Shown piece by piece: positions 41,982 through 51,134 of a stretch of DNA of 55,345 nucleotides (position 1 is its first letter; every line of letters begins with the position of its first letter). Below the pieces are notes generated by a model. It searched no databases, was not told the origin of the DNA, and was given only the letters and a program-made list of their open reading frames with translations. Source of the stretch: Chitinophaga pinensis (lineage in GTDB: Bacteria; Bacteroidota; Bacteroidia; 2-12-FULL-35-15); assembly GCA_945879015.1 (NCBI GenBank), contig CAMCUO010000012.1:1-55345 (forward strand). The letters are read 5' to 3'. The position numbers and the translations under genes are program-made.

Positions 41982-43928
41982 TTATTTGATCTTTGCAGCT
42001 TTTTGTAACCAAATATCTCCATTTATTGAATCACCTATATTTTTATATGTAATGCCAATAAATTGGTACGCCGATTTATAATTCGGATCAATCTGTGTTG
42101 CTTTTTTAAAATGATCTATAGCAATAGAGAACATTTTGCTGGCATTGGCCATATCATTTTTATTTTTGTACGCCTCACCCATCGCTCCGTAAGCACTACC
42201 TAAATTACATTGCGCATCTGCATCGTATTTGTCAATCTGAGTAGCTTTTTCGAATGCCTTTGCTGCTTCTTCAAATTTACCTACAGAAAATAAACAAGTC
42301 CCAGCATTATTATGATACATTCCTTTTCCTGGATTCATTTCCATTGCTCTGCTATAGCTTTTAAAAGAAGCATCAAAATTCTTTTGTTCGTAATAAATTC
42401 TTCCAGCAACGTTGTGTGCATCTGGGAAAAGTTCATAAAGTTGTAATGCTTTAGTTATACTTTTTTGTGCCGTACTTAGACGTTTTTCTTTTTCGGCAGG
42501 ACTTTTCACAGCAGCCAACGAATCTTTGTTTGCTAAATTGTTTGCATAATAAAACAACATATGTGCGCTGTTCGGAACTGTTTCAATATCGTGTCCGAAT
42601 AAATACGTATCTGATTTCCAATCTTTGTTTCTGGAATATGTTTTAATAGAATAGAGTAATAGCACAATTCCAACTACTGCTAATAATGTTGTGTTTGCTT
42701 TAAACAATGAGTTTATTTTAGATGAGTCGAACAGGTCGATTTTAAACAATTTGCATAAAAAGTAAATTGCTGCCAGACAAAATGCTACTGATGGGAAGAA
42801 TAATAAACGCTCTGCCAAATGTGTTCCGATAAGCATAAAAATGTTGGATGCCAATGCCATGCTTCCTAAGTAAAACAAAATACAAAAGGAAAGAAAATGT
42901 TTTTCTTTTATTTTTTTAATCGCAAAATAAAGCAAGAAAACATGAAAAGCCAAAGCTAGTAAAAAGCCAATGTTGCCAAGGGAAACAATTGGAATGGTAT
43001 TAAATGAATAGTCGCATGATAAAGGGTGAGGAAACACCATCAACAAAAAGTATTTTCCTAAAATATAAATAGCCGTTGCTTTTTGTTCAATTACATTTGT
43101 AGTATACAATAATGAATTATCAATTACAGGAATGTTATCAATTCCAATGCCTCCAATAATTTTCATGTGTAACATCATATATAAGATTGCTGCCACTGCT
43201 AATGATGCTGTTACTTTGATGTTATTTTTTAATGTTGTTTCAGTGAAGAAATAAATAAACAAAGGAGCAAGTGCAACATAAACAATAGCCGATTCTTTTG
43301 ATAGCAATGCAAGGAAGAAGCATCCTAATGTTCCAACTAACATTAAAATTTTGTTGGATGAAAGGTGTTTGTGAATACAAAGCAAAGAAAGCAATAGAAA
43401 CAACATGCTAGAGATTTCATCTCGACTTTTAATGTTTGCTACTACTTCCGTATGAATAGGGTGTGCGGCAAAAATTAATGCAGTAATAAATAAAATATAA
43501 ATATTGATTTTTGTGTATCGCAATAAGACGATAAATAAAAGAACACAAACCAAAGAATACATCAATACATTAATCAAATGATGAAAATGTGGATTGTTGG
43601 GCGACAATTGCCATTCGATCGCGAACATTGCTTTTGTTAATGGACGATATAAATTGTTTTCATTGTTTCCATAACCTTCTCTATAGCTATTTGAAAAAAT
43701 ATCTTTCAGGGCAGCTGTTCCCTGTTTGGTCATTTGGTTTTCTTTGATGACAGAATAATCATCCAGAACAAATTGGTGCTTGAGTGTATTTGAATATAAA
43801 AAGAAAGCAACAAGTGCAATCACCAAGGAAAGTTTTAAAATCAACTTTTTGTCGATTGAAAAAGCAGTCGTTTCCGATTTTGTTTTCGGTTCGTGAGGTT
43901 TATGCTTTTGATTCTTTTTAGAAGACAT
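41982..43928 (-). CDS. TMTC-like GT-C membrane protein with C-terminal TPR repeats
   Basis: This is a protein of about 648 residues: a Lys-rich cytoplasmic start, a first membrane helix, then a periplasmic loop with FVLDDYSVIKEN and LYRPLT, HHLINVLMYS, and AHPIHTEVVANIKSRDEISS. The acidic DD and the HTEV loop are the marks of the TMTC/GT-C glycosyltransferase group. About nine to ten helices follow, then TPR repeats from about residue 470 (NPGKGMYHNNAGTCLF and similar). Animal TMTC proteins are O-mannosyltransferases; the bacterial sugar donor and acceptor are unknown. Start at 43928 leaves 4 nt after the acyl-CoA ligase stop; an ATG at 43946 would overlap it. Confidence 0.82.
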   Translation of the reverse strand: MSSKKNQKHKPHEPKTKSETTAFSIDKKLILKLSLVIALVAFFLYSNTLKHQFVLDDYSVIKENQMTKQGTAALKDIFSNSYREGYGNNENNLYRPLTKAMFAIEWQLSPNNPHFHHLINVLMYSLVCVLLFIVLLRYTKINIYILFITALIFAAHPIHTEVVANIKSRDEISSMLFLLLSLLCIHKHLSSNKILMLVGTLGCFFLALLSKESAIVYVALAPLFIYFFTETTLKNNIKVTASLAVAAILYMMLHMKIIGGIGIDNIPVIDNSLLYTTNVIEQKATAIYILGKYFLLMVFPHPLSCDYSFNTIPIVSLGNIGFLLALAFHVFLLYFAIKKIKEKHFLSFCILFYLGSMALASNIFMLIGTHLAERLLFFPSVAFCLAAIYFLCKLFKIDLFDSSKINSLFKANTTLLAVVGIVLLLYSIKTYSRNKDWKSDTYLFGHDIETVPNSAHMLFYYANNLANKDSLAAVKSPAEKEKRLSTAQKSITKALQLYELFPDAHNVAGRIYYEQKNFDASFKSYSRAMEMNPGKGMYHNNAGTCLFSVGKFEEAAKAFEKATQIDKYDADAQCNLGSAYGAMGEAYKNKNDMANASKMFSIAIDHFKKATQIDPNYKSAYQFIGITYKNIGDSINGDIWLQKAAKIK

Positions 43929-43932
43929 ACTC

Positions 43933-45702
43933 TTATTCAGCTCCAAAAATTTTATCTACTAAGTTTTTGTTGTTTGCCATGATTACTTTTCGTTTCAATG
44001 ATAATTTTGGTGTCATTTCATTGCTATCGATTGTCCATTCTTTTGGAAGCAATTCAGGTCGTTTGATTTTTTCGTATTGAGCCAAATCTTTGTTCGTTTT
44101 CTCAATCTCTTCAATGATGAGTGCTTTGATAATCGGATTTTTAATTATTTCTTCATTGCTTGTATATTCAATGTTTTTAAGCACACAATAATTTTTTAAA
44201 TAATTAAAAGAAGGAACTACTAATGCGGACGCATATTTTTCATTTTCTCCGATAACCAGAACTTGCTCAATAAATGGTGATTCTTTTAATTTGTTTTCAA
44301 TCATCAAGGGAGCAATATATTTTCCACCAGAAGTTTTAAAGATTTCTTTTTTGCGGTCAGTGATTTTTAAAAAGCGATTTTCAATAAATACACCAATATC
44401 ACCAGTGTGAAACCAGCCGTCAGAATCAATTGCTTCAGCAGTAGCGTCAGGACGATTGTAATAACCTAACATTACATTAGGACCTTTTACTAAAATCTCA
44501 CCGTCTTCAGCAATTTTAACAGTTACTTTATCAATTACAGGCCCAACAGTTCCAAACTTAATTCCATTTGGTGAAAAGTTGTTTACTGCTACTACTGGTG
44601 ATGTTTCCGTTAATCCGTAACCTTCTAATACCATAATTTTTCCTGCACAAAAAACACGTGCCAATCTTGGTTGAAGTGCCGCACCTCCAGAAGCTACAGC
44701 AGTAATATTTCCTCCTAGCGCCTCTCTCCATTTAGAGAAAATAAGTTTATTTGCTATTTTCAATTGAAACTCATACCACCAACCGTTTGCTCCATTTAGT
44801 TCGTATTTCAATCCAAGTTCAAGCGCCCAGAAAAATAATTTTTTCTTAATCCCAGTTTGCTCAGTCCCTTTTGCAACAATTTTATCGTACACTTTTTCTA
44901 ATAATCTCGGAACTGTTGAAAATATTTCTGGTTTAATTTCCTTCAAATTGTCGCCAATTGTTTCAATGCTTTCAGCATAATAAATAGAGATCCCTAAATA
45001 AAAATAAAGTGTAGAAAGCATTCTCTCATATACGTGATTGAGAGGCAAGAAGCTTAAAGCTTTCCATTCGCTTTTGAAAGGACACAACGACTGAGAAGCT
45101 ATAGAATTGCTGATAAGATTGTTGTGTGAAAGCATTACACCTTTTGGGTTTCCAGTAGTTCCGGATGTATATAATATTGAAAACAGATCGTTGGGCTGAA
45201 TACTATTCTTAATAGCATCAATTTCTTTAGCCTTCGGATTTTGTTTTCCCTCATTTGCTAAATCCAACCAGTTTTTTGCACCGTCAACTTTGTCAAATGT
45301 ATAAATACCTTTGATTGAAGCAGTGCTTGCTGAAACAGCTTTTACTTTTTCAAATAATTCTTTAGTAGAAACAAAAACATATTTAATTTTTGCATCATTT
45401 AATATGAATAACAAATCATGTTCACTAATAGTAGGATAAACTGGAACACTCACTGCACCTGATTGTTGAATTGCAAAGTCAGCAAAATTCCATTCAGGTC
45501 GGTTATTAGCAATAATGGCAATTTTATCTTCACGTTCAAGTCCTAGGTTATGCAAACCATAACTAAGATTATTTACATTATCAATAAATTCTTGAGTAGA
45601 GTATGTTCTCCATTTTCCGTTTTCCTTCGCGCCTAATGCATTCGGTTTGTTATATTTTTCAAGAAGTTGTGGAAGGATATCAAATATTCGAGTAATTGCC
45701 AT
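43933..45702 (-). CDS. Long-chain fatty-acid--CoA ligase
   Basis: The 589-residue AMP-forming ligase (FadD15/ACSL type) has ATP motif LYTSGTTGNPKGVMLSHNN (about 176-194), the linker region VLEGYGLTETSPVV, WFHTGDIGVF and TDRKKEIFKTSGGKYIAP. It activates free fatty acids to acyl-CoA, feeding the beta-oxidation enzymes encoded 4 kb away, or lipid synthesis. It is likely cotranscribed with the TMTC-like gene. A good promoter lies upstream. Confidence 0.95.
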   Translation of the reverse strand: MAITRIFDILPQLLEKYNKPNALGAKENGKWRTYSTQEFIDNVNNLSYGLHNLGLEREDKIAIIANNRPEWNFADFAIQQSGAVSVPVYPTISEHDLLFILNDAKIKYVFVSTKELFEKVKAVSASTASIKGIYTFDKVDGAKNWLDLANEGKQNPKAKEIDAIKNSIQPNDLFSILYTSGTTGNPKGVMLSHNNLISNSIASQSLCPFKSEWKALSFLPLNHVYERMLSTLYFYLGISIYYAESIETIGDNLKEIKPEIFSTVPRLLEKVYDKIVAKGTEQTGIKKKLFFWALELGLKYELNGANGWWYEFQLKIANKLIFSKWREALGGNITAVASGGAALQPRLARVFCAGKIMVLEGYGLTETSPVVAVNNFSPNGIKFGTVGPVIDKVTVKIAEDGEILVKGPNVMLGYYNRPDATAEAIDSDGWFHTGDIGVFIENRFLKITDRKKEIFKTSGGKYIAPLMIENKLKESPFIEQVLVIGENEKYASALVVPSFNYLKNYCVLKNIEYTSNEEIIKNPIIKALIIEEIEKTNKDLAQYEKIKRPELLPKEWTIDSNEMTPKLSLKRKVIMANNKNLVDKIFGAE

Positions 45703-45736
45703 CGTTGGTTGTTTTAATTGTCTAATTTTGTTTCAC

Positions 45737-45767
45737 CAAAAATAAATTTTTTTTGTCGATTTATCAA
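45737..45767 (-). promoter_or_regulatory. Promoter of the acyl-CoA ligase unit
   Basis: On the minus strand TTG (45765-45767), 20 nt, TATTTTTG (45737-45744), 35 nt before the ATG at 45702. Confidence 0.5.
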
Positions 45768-45784
45768 CTATAAAGTAGAACCAA

Positions 45785-46786
45785 ATGCAAACGAAATTAA
45801 CTCAAGCATTATCAATTGATTTTCCTATGATTATGGCGCCTATGTTTTTGGTAAGTAACGAGGCTATGCTAGTAGAAGGGATGAAAAATGGTATTGCGGC
45901 TACATTTCCCACCCTGAATTACAGAAATGAGAATGAATTAGAGCAAATATTGGATAAATTGAATGTTTCAAAGGCCGGGTTGACTGTTCGTGGAACTTAT
46001 GGAGTGAATTTAATCGTTCAAAAAACCAATCCTTTGTATGAGAAGCATCTAAAGATTTGTGTCGACAAAAAAGTGCCATTTTATATAACTTCATTGGGAA
46101 GTCCGAAAGAAGTTATAGCGCAGGCTCATACTTACGGAGCGAAAGTGTTTTGCGATGTTACCAACTTAGAACATGCACAAAAATGTGCGGATCTAGGTTG
46201 TGATGGTTTTATTGCAGTTGGACAAGGTGCGGGTGGACATGCTGGTCCGAATCCATTACAAATAATTGTCCCGGCTTTACAGAAAAAATTTCCAAACATT
46301 CCTGTAATAGCTGCAGGAGGAATAGCGGATGGAGCTGGAATTGTATCGATGTTGGTTTTAGGAGCTGCAGGAGTTTCAGTGGGAACACGATTTATTGCAA
46401 GTACTGAAGCAACAGTAAGTCAAGATTACAAAAATGCAATCGTCAGTTCAAAAATGACTGATATTGTTTTGACCGAAAAAATTTCAGGAACACCTTGTAC
46501 TATAATAAATACTCCTTTTGCTAAAAAGATAGGTTACAAGCAAAGTTGGTTAGAGCGTTTATTGTCAAATAACGCTAGAACTAAAAAATACTTTAAAATG
46601 TGGGTGCAGATTAGTGGGATGAAAAAACTGGAGCAATCTGTAAAACAAGGAAATTATCAAACCTTATGGTGTGCCGGACAAAGTGTGGAGTTAATCAATG
46701 ATATTTTGCCTTGCAAGGCGATAATTGATAGAATGAAGAAGGAGACAGATGAGGCTTTTCGTCAAATAGCAGAGTTGTCTAAATAG
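45785..46786 (+). CDS. Nitronate monooxygenase/2-nitropropane dioxygenase-like flavoprotein
   Basis: The 333-residue TIM-barrel FMN enzyme has PMIMAPMFLVSNEAM at the N-terminus, GDGFIAVGQGAGGHAGPN-type string (about 139-155; the GGHAG His is catalytic in NMO), VIAAGGIADGAG and VSVGTRFIAS for phosphate binding. This family oxidises nitronates, but many homologues act as enoyl reductases (FabK-like) or have unknown substrates. It is a single gene, divergent from the acyl-CoA ligase. Confidence 0.88.
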   Translation: MQTKLTQALSIDFPMIMAPMFLVSNEAMLVEGMKNGIAATFPTLNYRNENELEQILDKLNVSKAGLTVRGTYGVNLIVQKTNPLYEKHLKICVDKKVPFYITSLGSPKEVIAQAHTYGAKVFCDVTNLEHAQKCADLGCDGFIAVGQGAGGHAGPNPLQIIVPALQKKFPNIPVIAAGGIADGAGIVSMLVLGAAGVSVGTRFIASTEATVSQDYKNAIVSSKMTDIVLTEKISGTPCTIINTPFAKKIGYKQSWLERLLSNNARTKKYFKMWVQISGMKKLEQSVKQGNYQTLWCAGQSVELINDILPCKAIIDRMKKETDEAFRQIAELSK

Positions 46787-46802
46787 CATTTCCTCCGATT
46801 TA

Positions 46803-46990
46803 TTTGCCACAGATTCACAGATTTTTCTTTTTTGTCTTAGCATAAAGATGAGATTTGTTCTTCAATAAATATATTTCTAGTATTAATTATAAGAATTTTG
46901 CTTGTGTTAATTGCGCAGATTCTTAGTCGCCCTGGCGACCAATCTGCTTTAATTATAATAAACCTATTAAATCTGTGAATCTGTGGCAAA
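46803..46990. repeat. Nested inverted repeat, perfect 22-bp ends
   Basis: 46803-46824 (starts TTTGCCACAGATTCACAGA) is the exact reverse complement of 46969-46990. Inside, GCAGATT...GTCGCC (from 46914) pairs with GGCGACCAATCTGC (to 46947). CACAGATT units repeat at 8 nt spacing in the arms. Confidence 0.85.
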
Positions 46991-47139
46991 AACTCCCAGC
47001 CATTATTTTCATCGAAAACACCATTTTATCGATTTTTCTAAGTTTTCAATACAGACTTGAATTTCAGCACTTTTCAACAAGCGTTTATCGATTTTGTTAA
47101 TAGTTTTGTCGTCTAATAACATAAATATAACGACAAATA

Positions 47140-47170
47140 TTTGTTTTGTATTCAGAAAATAGTACTTTTG
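47140..47170 (+). promoter_or_regulatory. Consensus Bacteroidota promoter for the lipoprotein gene
   Basis: TTTG (47140-47143), 19 nt, TACTTTTG (47163-47170): the best promoter match in the window, 30 nt before the ATG at 47201. Confidence 0.75.
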
Positions 47171-47200
47171 CACTCGGAAATAACATAATAATCTAAAAAG

Positions 47201-47599
47201 ATGAAAAATTTATTTGTTTGTTTTGCAGTATTAGTAAGCGTTTTGACTGTTTCTTGTTCAAAAGAGAATGAAGTGAAACCACAAGCTGCTCCTGCAACTG
47301 CCAAAACAGTTAATATAGAATACAAAATTCAAAATGTATCTGGACAAGTTGGTGTAGATTATATCGCACTAAATGCTTCGGGAGCATTAGAGTTAATGCA
47401 TATGGATGTAAATCGTACTGAGGAAACTATCAGCTTTAGCTATACTAGTACAACTACAAATGCTTATTCAGTTACTGCTTATAATGTAATGCCATCTCAC
47501 GATGTCGTTCAAGTTCAAATATTTGTTGATGGTGTTATGAAAGCTGAGCATTCAGTTACAGCACCTGGACAAAGCGCTGTTGCCAAAGGCGATTTTTAA
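47201..47599 (+). CDS. Small lipoprotein of unknown function
   Basis: The 132-residue protein has a lipoprotein signal with lipobox LTVSC (Cys at 19) followed by SKENE. The mature part of about 110 residues looks like a single beta-sandwich (VNIEYKIQNVSGQVGVDYI, ISFSYTSTTTNAYSVTAYNV, VQVQIFVDGVMKAEHSV). I recognise no named family; it could be a small immunoglobulin-like surface lipoprotein. It has its own strong promoter and terminator, so it is probably a well-expressed single-gene unit. Confidence 0.85.
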   Translation: MKNLFVCFAVLVSVLTVSCSKENEVKPQAAPATAKTVNIEYKIQNVSGQVGVDYIALNASGALELMHMDVNRTEETISFSYTSTTTNAYSVTAYNVMPSHDVVQVQIFVDGVMKAEHSVTAPGQSAVAKGDF

Positions 47600-47638
47600 T
47601 AATTAGATTTAGTTTAGAGAGATTTGTCTAATTAGGAT

Positions 47639-47668
47639 AACCCGTTACAGAAATGTAGCGGGTTTTTT
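47639..47668 (+). terminator. Intrinsic terminator of the lipoprotein gene
   Basis: AACCCGTTACA (47639-47649) pairs with TGTAGCGGGTT (47654-47664), one G-U pair, followed by TTTT. Confidence 0.9.
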
Positions 47669-47711
47669 CTTTGCTATTTTTTGCTTATTGGACGTTATCT
47701 CAATCGAAACT

Positions 47712-47860
47712 GTCATCCCGTGCCATCCTTCGACTTCGCTCTGGAAAGGCTCGGGATATTCTCATTAGAAAGAAAGTCGTCATTGACTGGGAGATGCCGC
47801 CCATTCGATGTGTCTGCTTCAACGCAGAATGCTCAGGGTGACATTCTAGCACGGTATGAC
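47712..47860. repeat. MITE-like element with imperfect terminal repeats
   Basis: GTCATCCCGTGC (47712-47723) and GCACGGTATGAC (47849-47860) are terminal inverted repeats with one mismatch. The interior has CTTCGACTTCGCTC and TGCTTCAACGCAGAATGCTC strings, the latter also near 9490-9510. Confidence 0.6.
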
Positions 47861-47962
47861 GGTCTAAAAGAAAGGTTGTCATTTGTAAAATAATTTTTAA
47901 ACATTCTTAGTAAATCACCTTTTTTATTTTATTTTTAGGAAAGATTAAACCCACCAAGTATT

Positions 47963-50578
47963 ATGGCTAAAAACTATAAATTAAAAGAAGTGAAAGTCTA
48001 TTCTTCTGATGAATGGATGGTAAATGCTACCAAAAAGTATCGTACTGTTTTTGATAAAATGGAAACGACTTATTTAAGAACGGAATTTTCTTTTTATAAT
48101 AAACTATTTGATGAAGGAGAATGGAGCGCTAAAATCACTTTGAAAGCAATTTCTTTAGACGGAAGCACCAGAAAAGAATTATGTTCTATTGATTCTACTA
48201 TCACAATAAAAACGGATGAAAATATTGTTTACGTTCGTGATGGTTGGGGAACTCCTAATGAAGGCACATATTGGTTTAAGGGAGATTATTTATGGGAAGC
48301 GTATATCGATAATGAATTAGTAGGTTCTAAAAAATTCTTTGTAGAAGATGTAGGTAAAGTAACTGTTTCAAATAACCCATATTTTACCGTTGAGTCTGTT
48401 AAACTATATTCAGGTGCGTTTGATGGTTGGAATTTGACAAACCGTACTTATTATAAAAAACTTAATCGTACAACAACTCCTTATCTGTGGGTAGAATTCA
48501 AAATGAAAACGAAAACCAATGCTGATTGGAACTACGAATTTTATTTTAATTTCTACGATGATGCTGGTCAAGCGAAAGGACAAAGTCACCGTACAGGTTT
48601 AATAGAAAAAGGTAAAACCGATACAACTTTTACAATTGATGCAGGCTGGGGGAGTGAATCAGCTGGTTCTTGGAAAGATGATAAGTATACAGTAGAAGTT
48701 GTTTTTATGGATACACTTGTTGCACTTATTCCATTTGAAATGGGTGATGTGGCAGAAGAAGGCGAAATGACACCTTTAGTTTCTACCGAACAAGCTTTGC
48801 AAAATGTTGCCTCTGTTTCTACTACTCCTGTAGAAGAAGAAACCATTGAACAGTTGTTTGCCAAAATTGACGAGTTAGTTGGAATGGAAGCTGTGAAAAA
48901 GAATATCAAAGACCATATCAATTATATAAATTTTATAAAACTCCGTAAAGAAAAAGGGTTTGAAGATTCAGGAAAAATTAATTTGCATAGTGTGTTTACT
49001 GGAAATCCGGGAACTGGAAAAACTACAGTTGTAAATATGCTTGGTAAGTTATACAAAAAAATGGGCTTGTTGAGTAAAGGACATGTGAAAGAAGTGGATC
49101 GTTCAGATTTGGTTGCTCAGTATATTGGACAAACTGCTCCCAAAGTGAAAAAGATGATTGAAGAAGCAAAAGGTGGAATATTATTTATTGATGAAGCTTA
49201 TTCTTTAACTCGTGCTAAAGAAGATTCGAATGATTTCGGTCATGAGGTTTTGGAAATTCTGATAAAAGAGATGAGTGATGGAACTGGTGATATAGCTATT
49301 ATGTGTGCTGGTTACCCGAAGGAGATGCAAAATTTTATCGATTCGAATCCTGGATTGAAATCACGTTTCAATCATTATTTTCATTTTGATGATTATTTAC
49401 CAGAAGAAATGTTTGCGATTGCAGAATTAGCATCTAAGAAAAAAGGTGTAACAATTACTGCTGAAGCAAAAACCTATATGGAGGAAATGTTGGTTGAAGT
49501 TTATCGTAACCGAGATAATTCTTTTGGAAATGCTCGTTATGTATATTCTTTGGTTGATGAAGCAAAAATGAATTTAGGATTACGTTTGATGAATCATCCA
49601 AGTGTAAATGAACTTACAAACGAAGTGCTTTCTACTATTGAATTAGCAGATATGCAAAAAGTATTTGCTGCTCAGGGAAAAAAGAAATTGAGTCTAGAAG
49701 TAAATGAGAAATTATTAAAAGAAGGTTTAGCTGAATTGAATGCCTTAACAGGAATGAATTCTGTGAAAGAAGAAATAAATGAATTAGTAAAACTAGTTCG
49801 TTTCTATAGAGAAACAGGAAGAGATGTATTAAACAAATTTTCTTTGCACAGCATCTTTACAGGAAATCCCGGAACTGGAAAAACAACCGTAGCAAGAATT
49901 GTAGCAAAAATTTACAAAGGATTGGGATTGTTGGAGCGCGGACATATTGTAGAAGTTGACAGAGAAGGATTGGTGGCAGGATTTGTTGGACAAACTGCCA
50001 TTAAAACTGGTGAGAAAATTGAAGAAGCACAAGGCGGAATTTTATTTATTGATGAAGCCTATGGATTAGCAAATGGTGCGAATGGACATGATTTTGGACA
50101 AGAAGCCATTCAGGTTATTTTAAAACGAATGGAAGATTTGCGTGGACAGTTTGGAGTGATTGTAGCAGGTTATACAGATAACATGCATCATTTTATTGAA
50201 TCAAATCCAGGATTAAAATCTCGTTTTGATAGAACTTTTCATTTTTCAGATTATGGTCCAGATGATTTGTATGCAATAACACTTTCTATTTTAGCAAAAG
50301 AGAAAATTACTCCAGATCCAGAAGCGGAAGCACATCTAAAAGCATATTACACGCATATTCATAATAACAGAGATAAACATTTTGGAAATGCGCGAACAGT
50401 AAGAGGAGTAGCAGGAGAAGCAATCAAAAATCAAAATTTACGATTAGCTGGAATGCCTGCTTCTGAAAGAACTCCATCACATTTAACTTGTTTGACTTTG
50501 GCAGATGTGAAAGAGTTTGAAATAAACGCAAACGAAAGAGCAAAAGGAAGTAGTCTAGGATTTAAGATTGGCGGGTAA
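47963..50578 (+). CDS. Tandem CbbX-type AAA+ ATPase with duplicated N-terminal beta domains
   Basis: Layout of the 871 residues: two related N-terminal beta-rich domains (about 5-130 and 141-262; each begins with a VKVYS/VKLYSG strand and ends near a GWG(T/S) loop and a final strand), a linker, then two complete CbxX/CfxQ AAA+ modules. Walker A GNPGTGKT occurs at about 347 and 633, Walker B ILFIDEAY at about 406 and 692, and NPGLKSRF arginine-finger strings in both. CbbX remodels Rubisco; EccA of type VII secretion and stage V sporulation SpoVK have the same AAA type. No Rubisco or T7SS gene is near. Function is unknown; it probably remodels a protein recognised by the N-domains. Confidence 0.88.
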   Translation: MAKNYKLKEVKVYSSDEWMVNATKKYRTVFDKMETTYLRTEFSFYNKLFDEGEWSAKITLKAISLDGSTRKELCSIDSTITIKTDENIVYVRDGWGTPNEGTYWFKGDYLWEAYIDNELVGSKKFFVEDVGKVTVSNNPYFTVESVKLYSGAFDGWNLTNRTYYKKLNRTTTPYLWVEFKMKTKTNADWNYEFYFNFYDDAGQAKGQSHRTGLIEKGKTDTTFTIDAGWGSESAGSWKDDKYTVEVVFMDTLVALIPFEMGDVAEEGEMTPLVSTEQALQNVASVSTTPVEEETIEQLFAKIDELVGMEAVKKNIKDHINYINFIKLRKEKGFEDSGKINLHSVFTGNPGTGKTTVVNMLGKLYKKMGLLSKGHVKEVDRSDLVAQYIGQTAPKVKKMIEEAKGGILFIDEAYSLTRAKEDSNDFGHEVLEILIKEMSDGTGDIAIMCAGYPKEMQNFIDSNPGLKSRFNHYFHFDDYLPEEMFAIAELASKKKGVTITAEAKTYMEEMLVEVYRNRDNSFGNARYVYSLVDEAKMNLGLRLMNHPSVNELTNEVLSTIELADMQKVFAAQGKKKLSLEVNEKLLKEGLAELNALTGMNSVKEEINELVKLVRFYRETGRDVLNKFSLHSIFTGNPGTGKTTVARIVAKIYKGLGLLERGHIVEVDREGLVAGFVGQTAIKTGEKIEEAQGGILFIDEAYGLANGANGHDFGQEAIQVILKRMEDLRGQFGVIVAGYTDNMHHFIESNPGLKSRFDRTFHFSDYGPDDLYAITLSILAKEKITPDPEAEAHLKAYYTHIHNNRDKHFGNARTVRGVAGEAIKNQNLRLAGMPASERTPSHLTCLTLADVKEFEINANERAKGSSLGFKIGG

Positions 50579-50579
50579 A

Positions 50580-50650
50580 TCTCACCACAGATTTCTCAGA
50601 TTGCCACAGAAAATAATCTGTAAAAATTTGTGTAATCTGCTGTATAAATA
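50580..50650. repeat. Degenerate CACAGATT-type repeat
   Basis: CACAGATT, CTCAGATT and AATCTG units occur in both orientations between the AAA+ and DUF1801 genes, a worn relative of the 46803-46990 element. Confidence 0.45.
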
Positions 50651-50658
50651 AATATATC

Positions 50659-51129
50659 ATGCAATCAAAAGCAACAACACCCGATCAATACATGGCTGAA
50701 TTGCCAGCTGACCGTAAAGAAGCAATCACGAAATTGCGTAAGGAGGTATTAAAAAATCTTCCGAAAGGATTTAAAGAAACAATGGGCTATGGAATGCTTG
50801 GATATGTAGTTCCGCATTCTCTTTATCCAGACGGTTATCATTGTAAACCAACAGATCCATTACCTTTTGCTGGTTTTGCTAGTCAAAAAAACTTTGTTGC
50901 ATTTTATCACATGGGAATTTATTCTGACCCAAAACTTTTGAAATGGTTTTTAGCAGAATACCCAAAACATACAGATGCGAAACTGGATATGGGTAAAAGC
51001 TGTATTCGATTTAAAAAACCAGAAAAAATTCCTTTTAAATTGTTTGGTGAGTTGATGAGCAAAATAACTGTGAAAGATTGGATTGCTAAATATGAGTCGG
51101 TGTTAAAAAAACCTACAAAGAAGAAATAA
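50659..51129 (+). CDS. DUF1801 family protein
   Basis: This 156-residue cytoplasmic protein belongs to the DUF1801/YdhG-like family: TPDQYMAELPADRKEAITKLR at the start (shown only as a pattern: helix with ELPxDR), MGYGMLGY, FYHMGIYSDPKLL, and GKSCIRFKKPEKIPFKLFGEL. The fold is shared with frataxin-like and YdhG proteins, some linked to iron handling, but no activity is assigned. The C-terminus is Lys-rich. It lies 80 nt after the AAA+ gene on the same strand. Confidence 0.85.
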   Translation: MQSKATTPDQYMAELPADRKEAITKLRKEVLKNLPKGFKETMGYGMLGYVVPHSLYPDGYHCKPTDPLPFAGFASQKNFVAFYHMGIYSDPKLLKWFLAEYPKHTDAKLDMGKSCIRFKKPEKIPFKLFGELMSKITVKDWIAKYESVLKKPTKKK

Positions 51130-51134
51130 TTTCG

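Larger units (their letters stand above)
46787..47200. other. Gene-free 414-nt region: nested inverted repeat and lipoprotein promoter
   Basis: No credible ORF. It contains the 188-nt nested repeat (46803-46990) and the promoter at 47140-47170. Between them, 46991-47139, I see nothing definite. Confidence 0.7.
47600..47962. other. Gene-free 363-nt region: terminator and degenerate repeat
   Basis: It contains the terminator at 47639-47668 and the MITE-like repeat at 47712-47860. Apparent 60-70 codon frames on both strands arise from the repeat. The last 80 nt before the AAA+ gene are AT-rich with no clear promoter. Confidence 0.7.

Noticed and set aside
47681..47893. 70-codon frame (and one on the other strand at 47700-47882)
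   Set aside because: Both lie entirely within the MITE-like repeat and have no recognisable protein features.
47963..50578. Rubisco activase CbbX or type VII secretion EccA role for the tandem AAA+ protein
   Set aside because: No Rubisco, carboxysome or ESX genes are in the window, and the N-terminal domains differ from both families.
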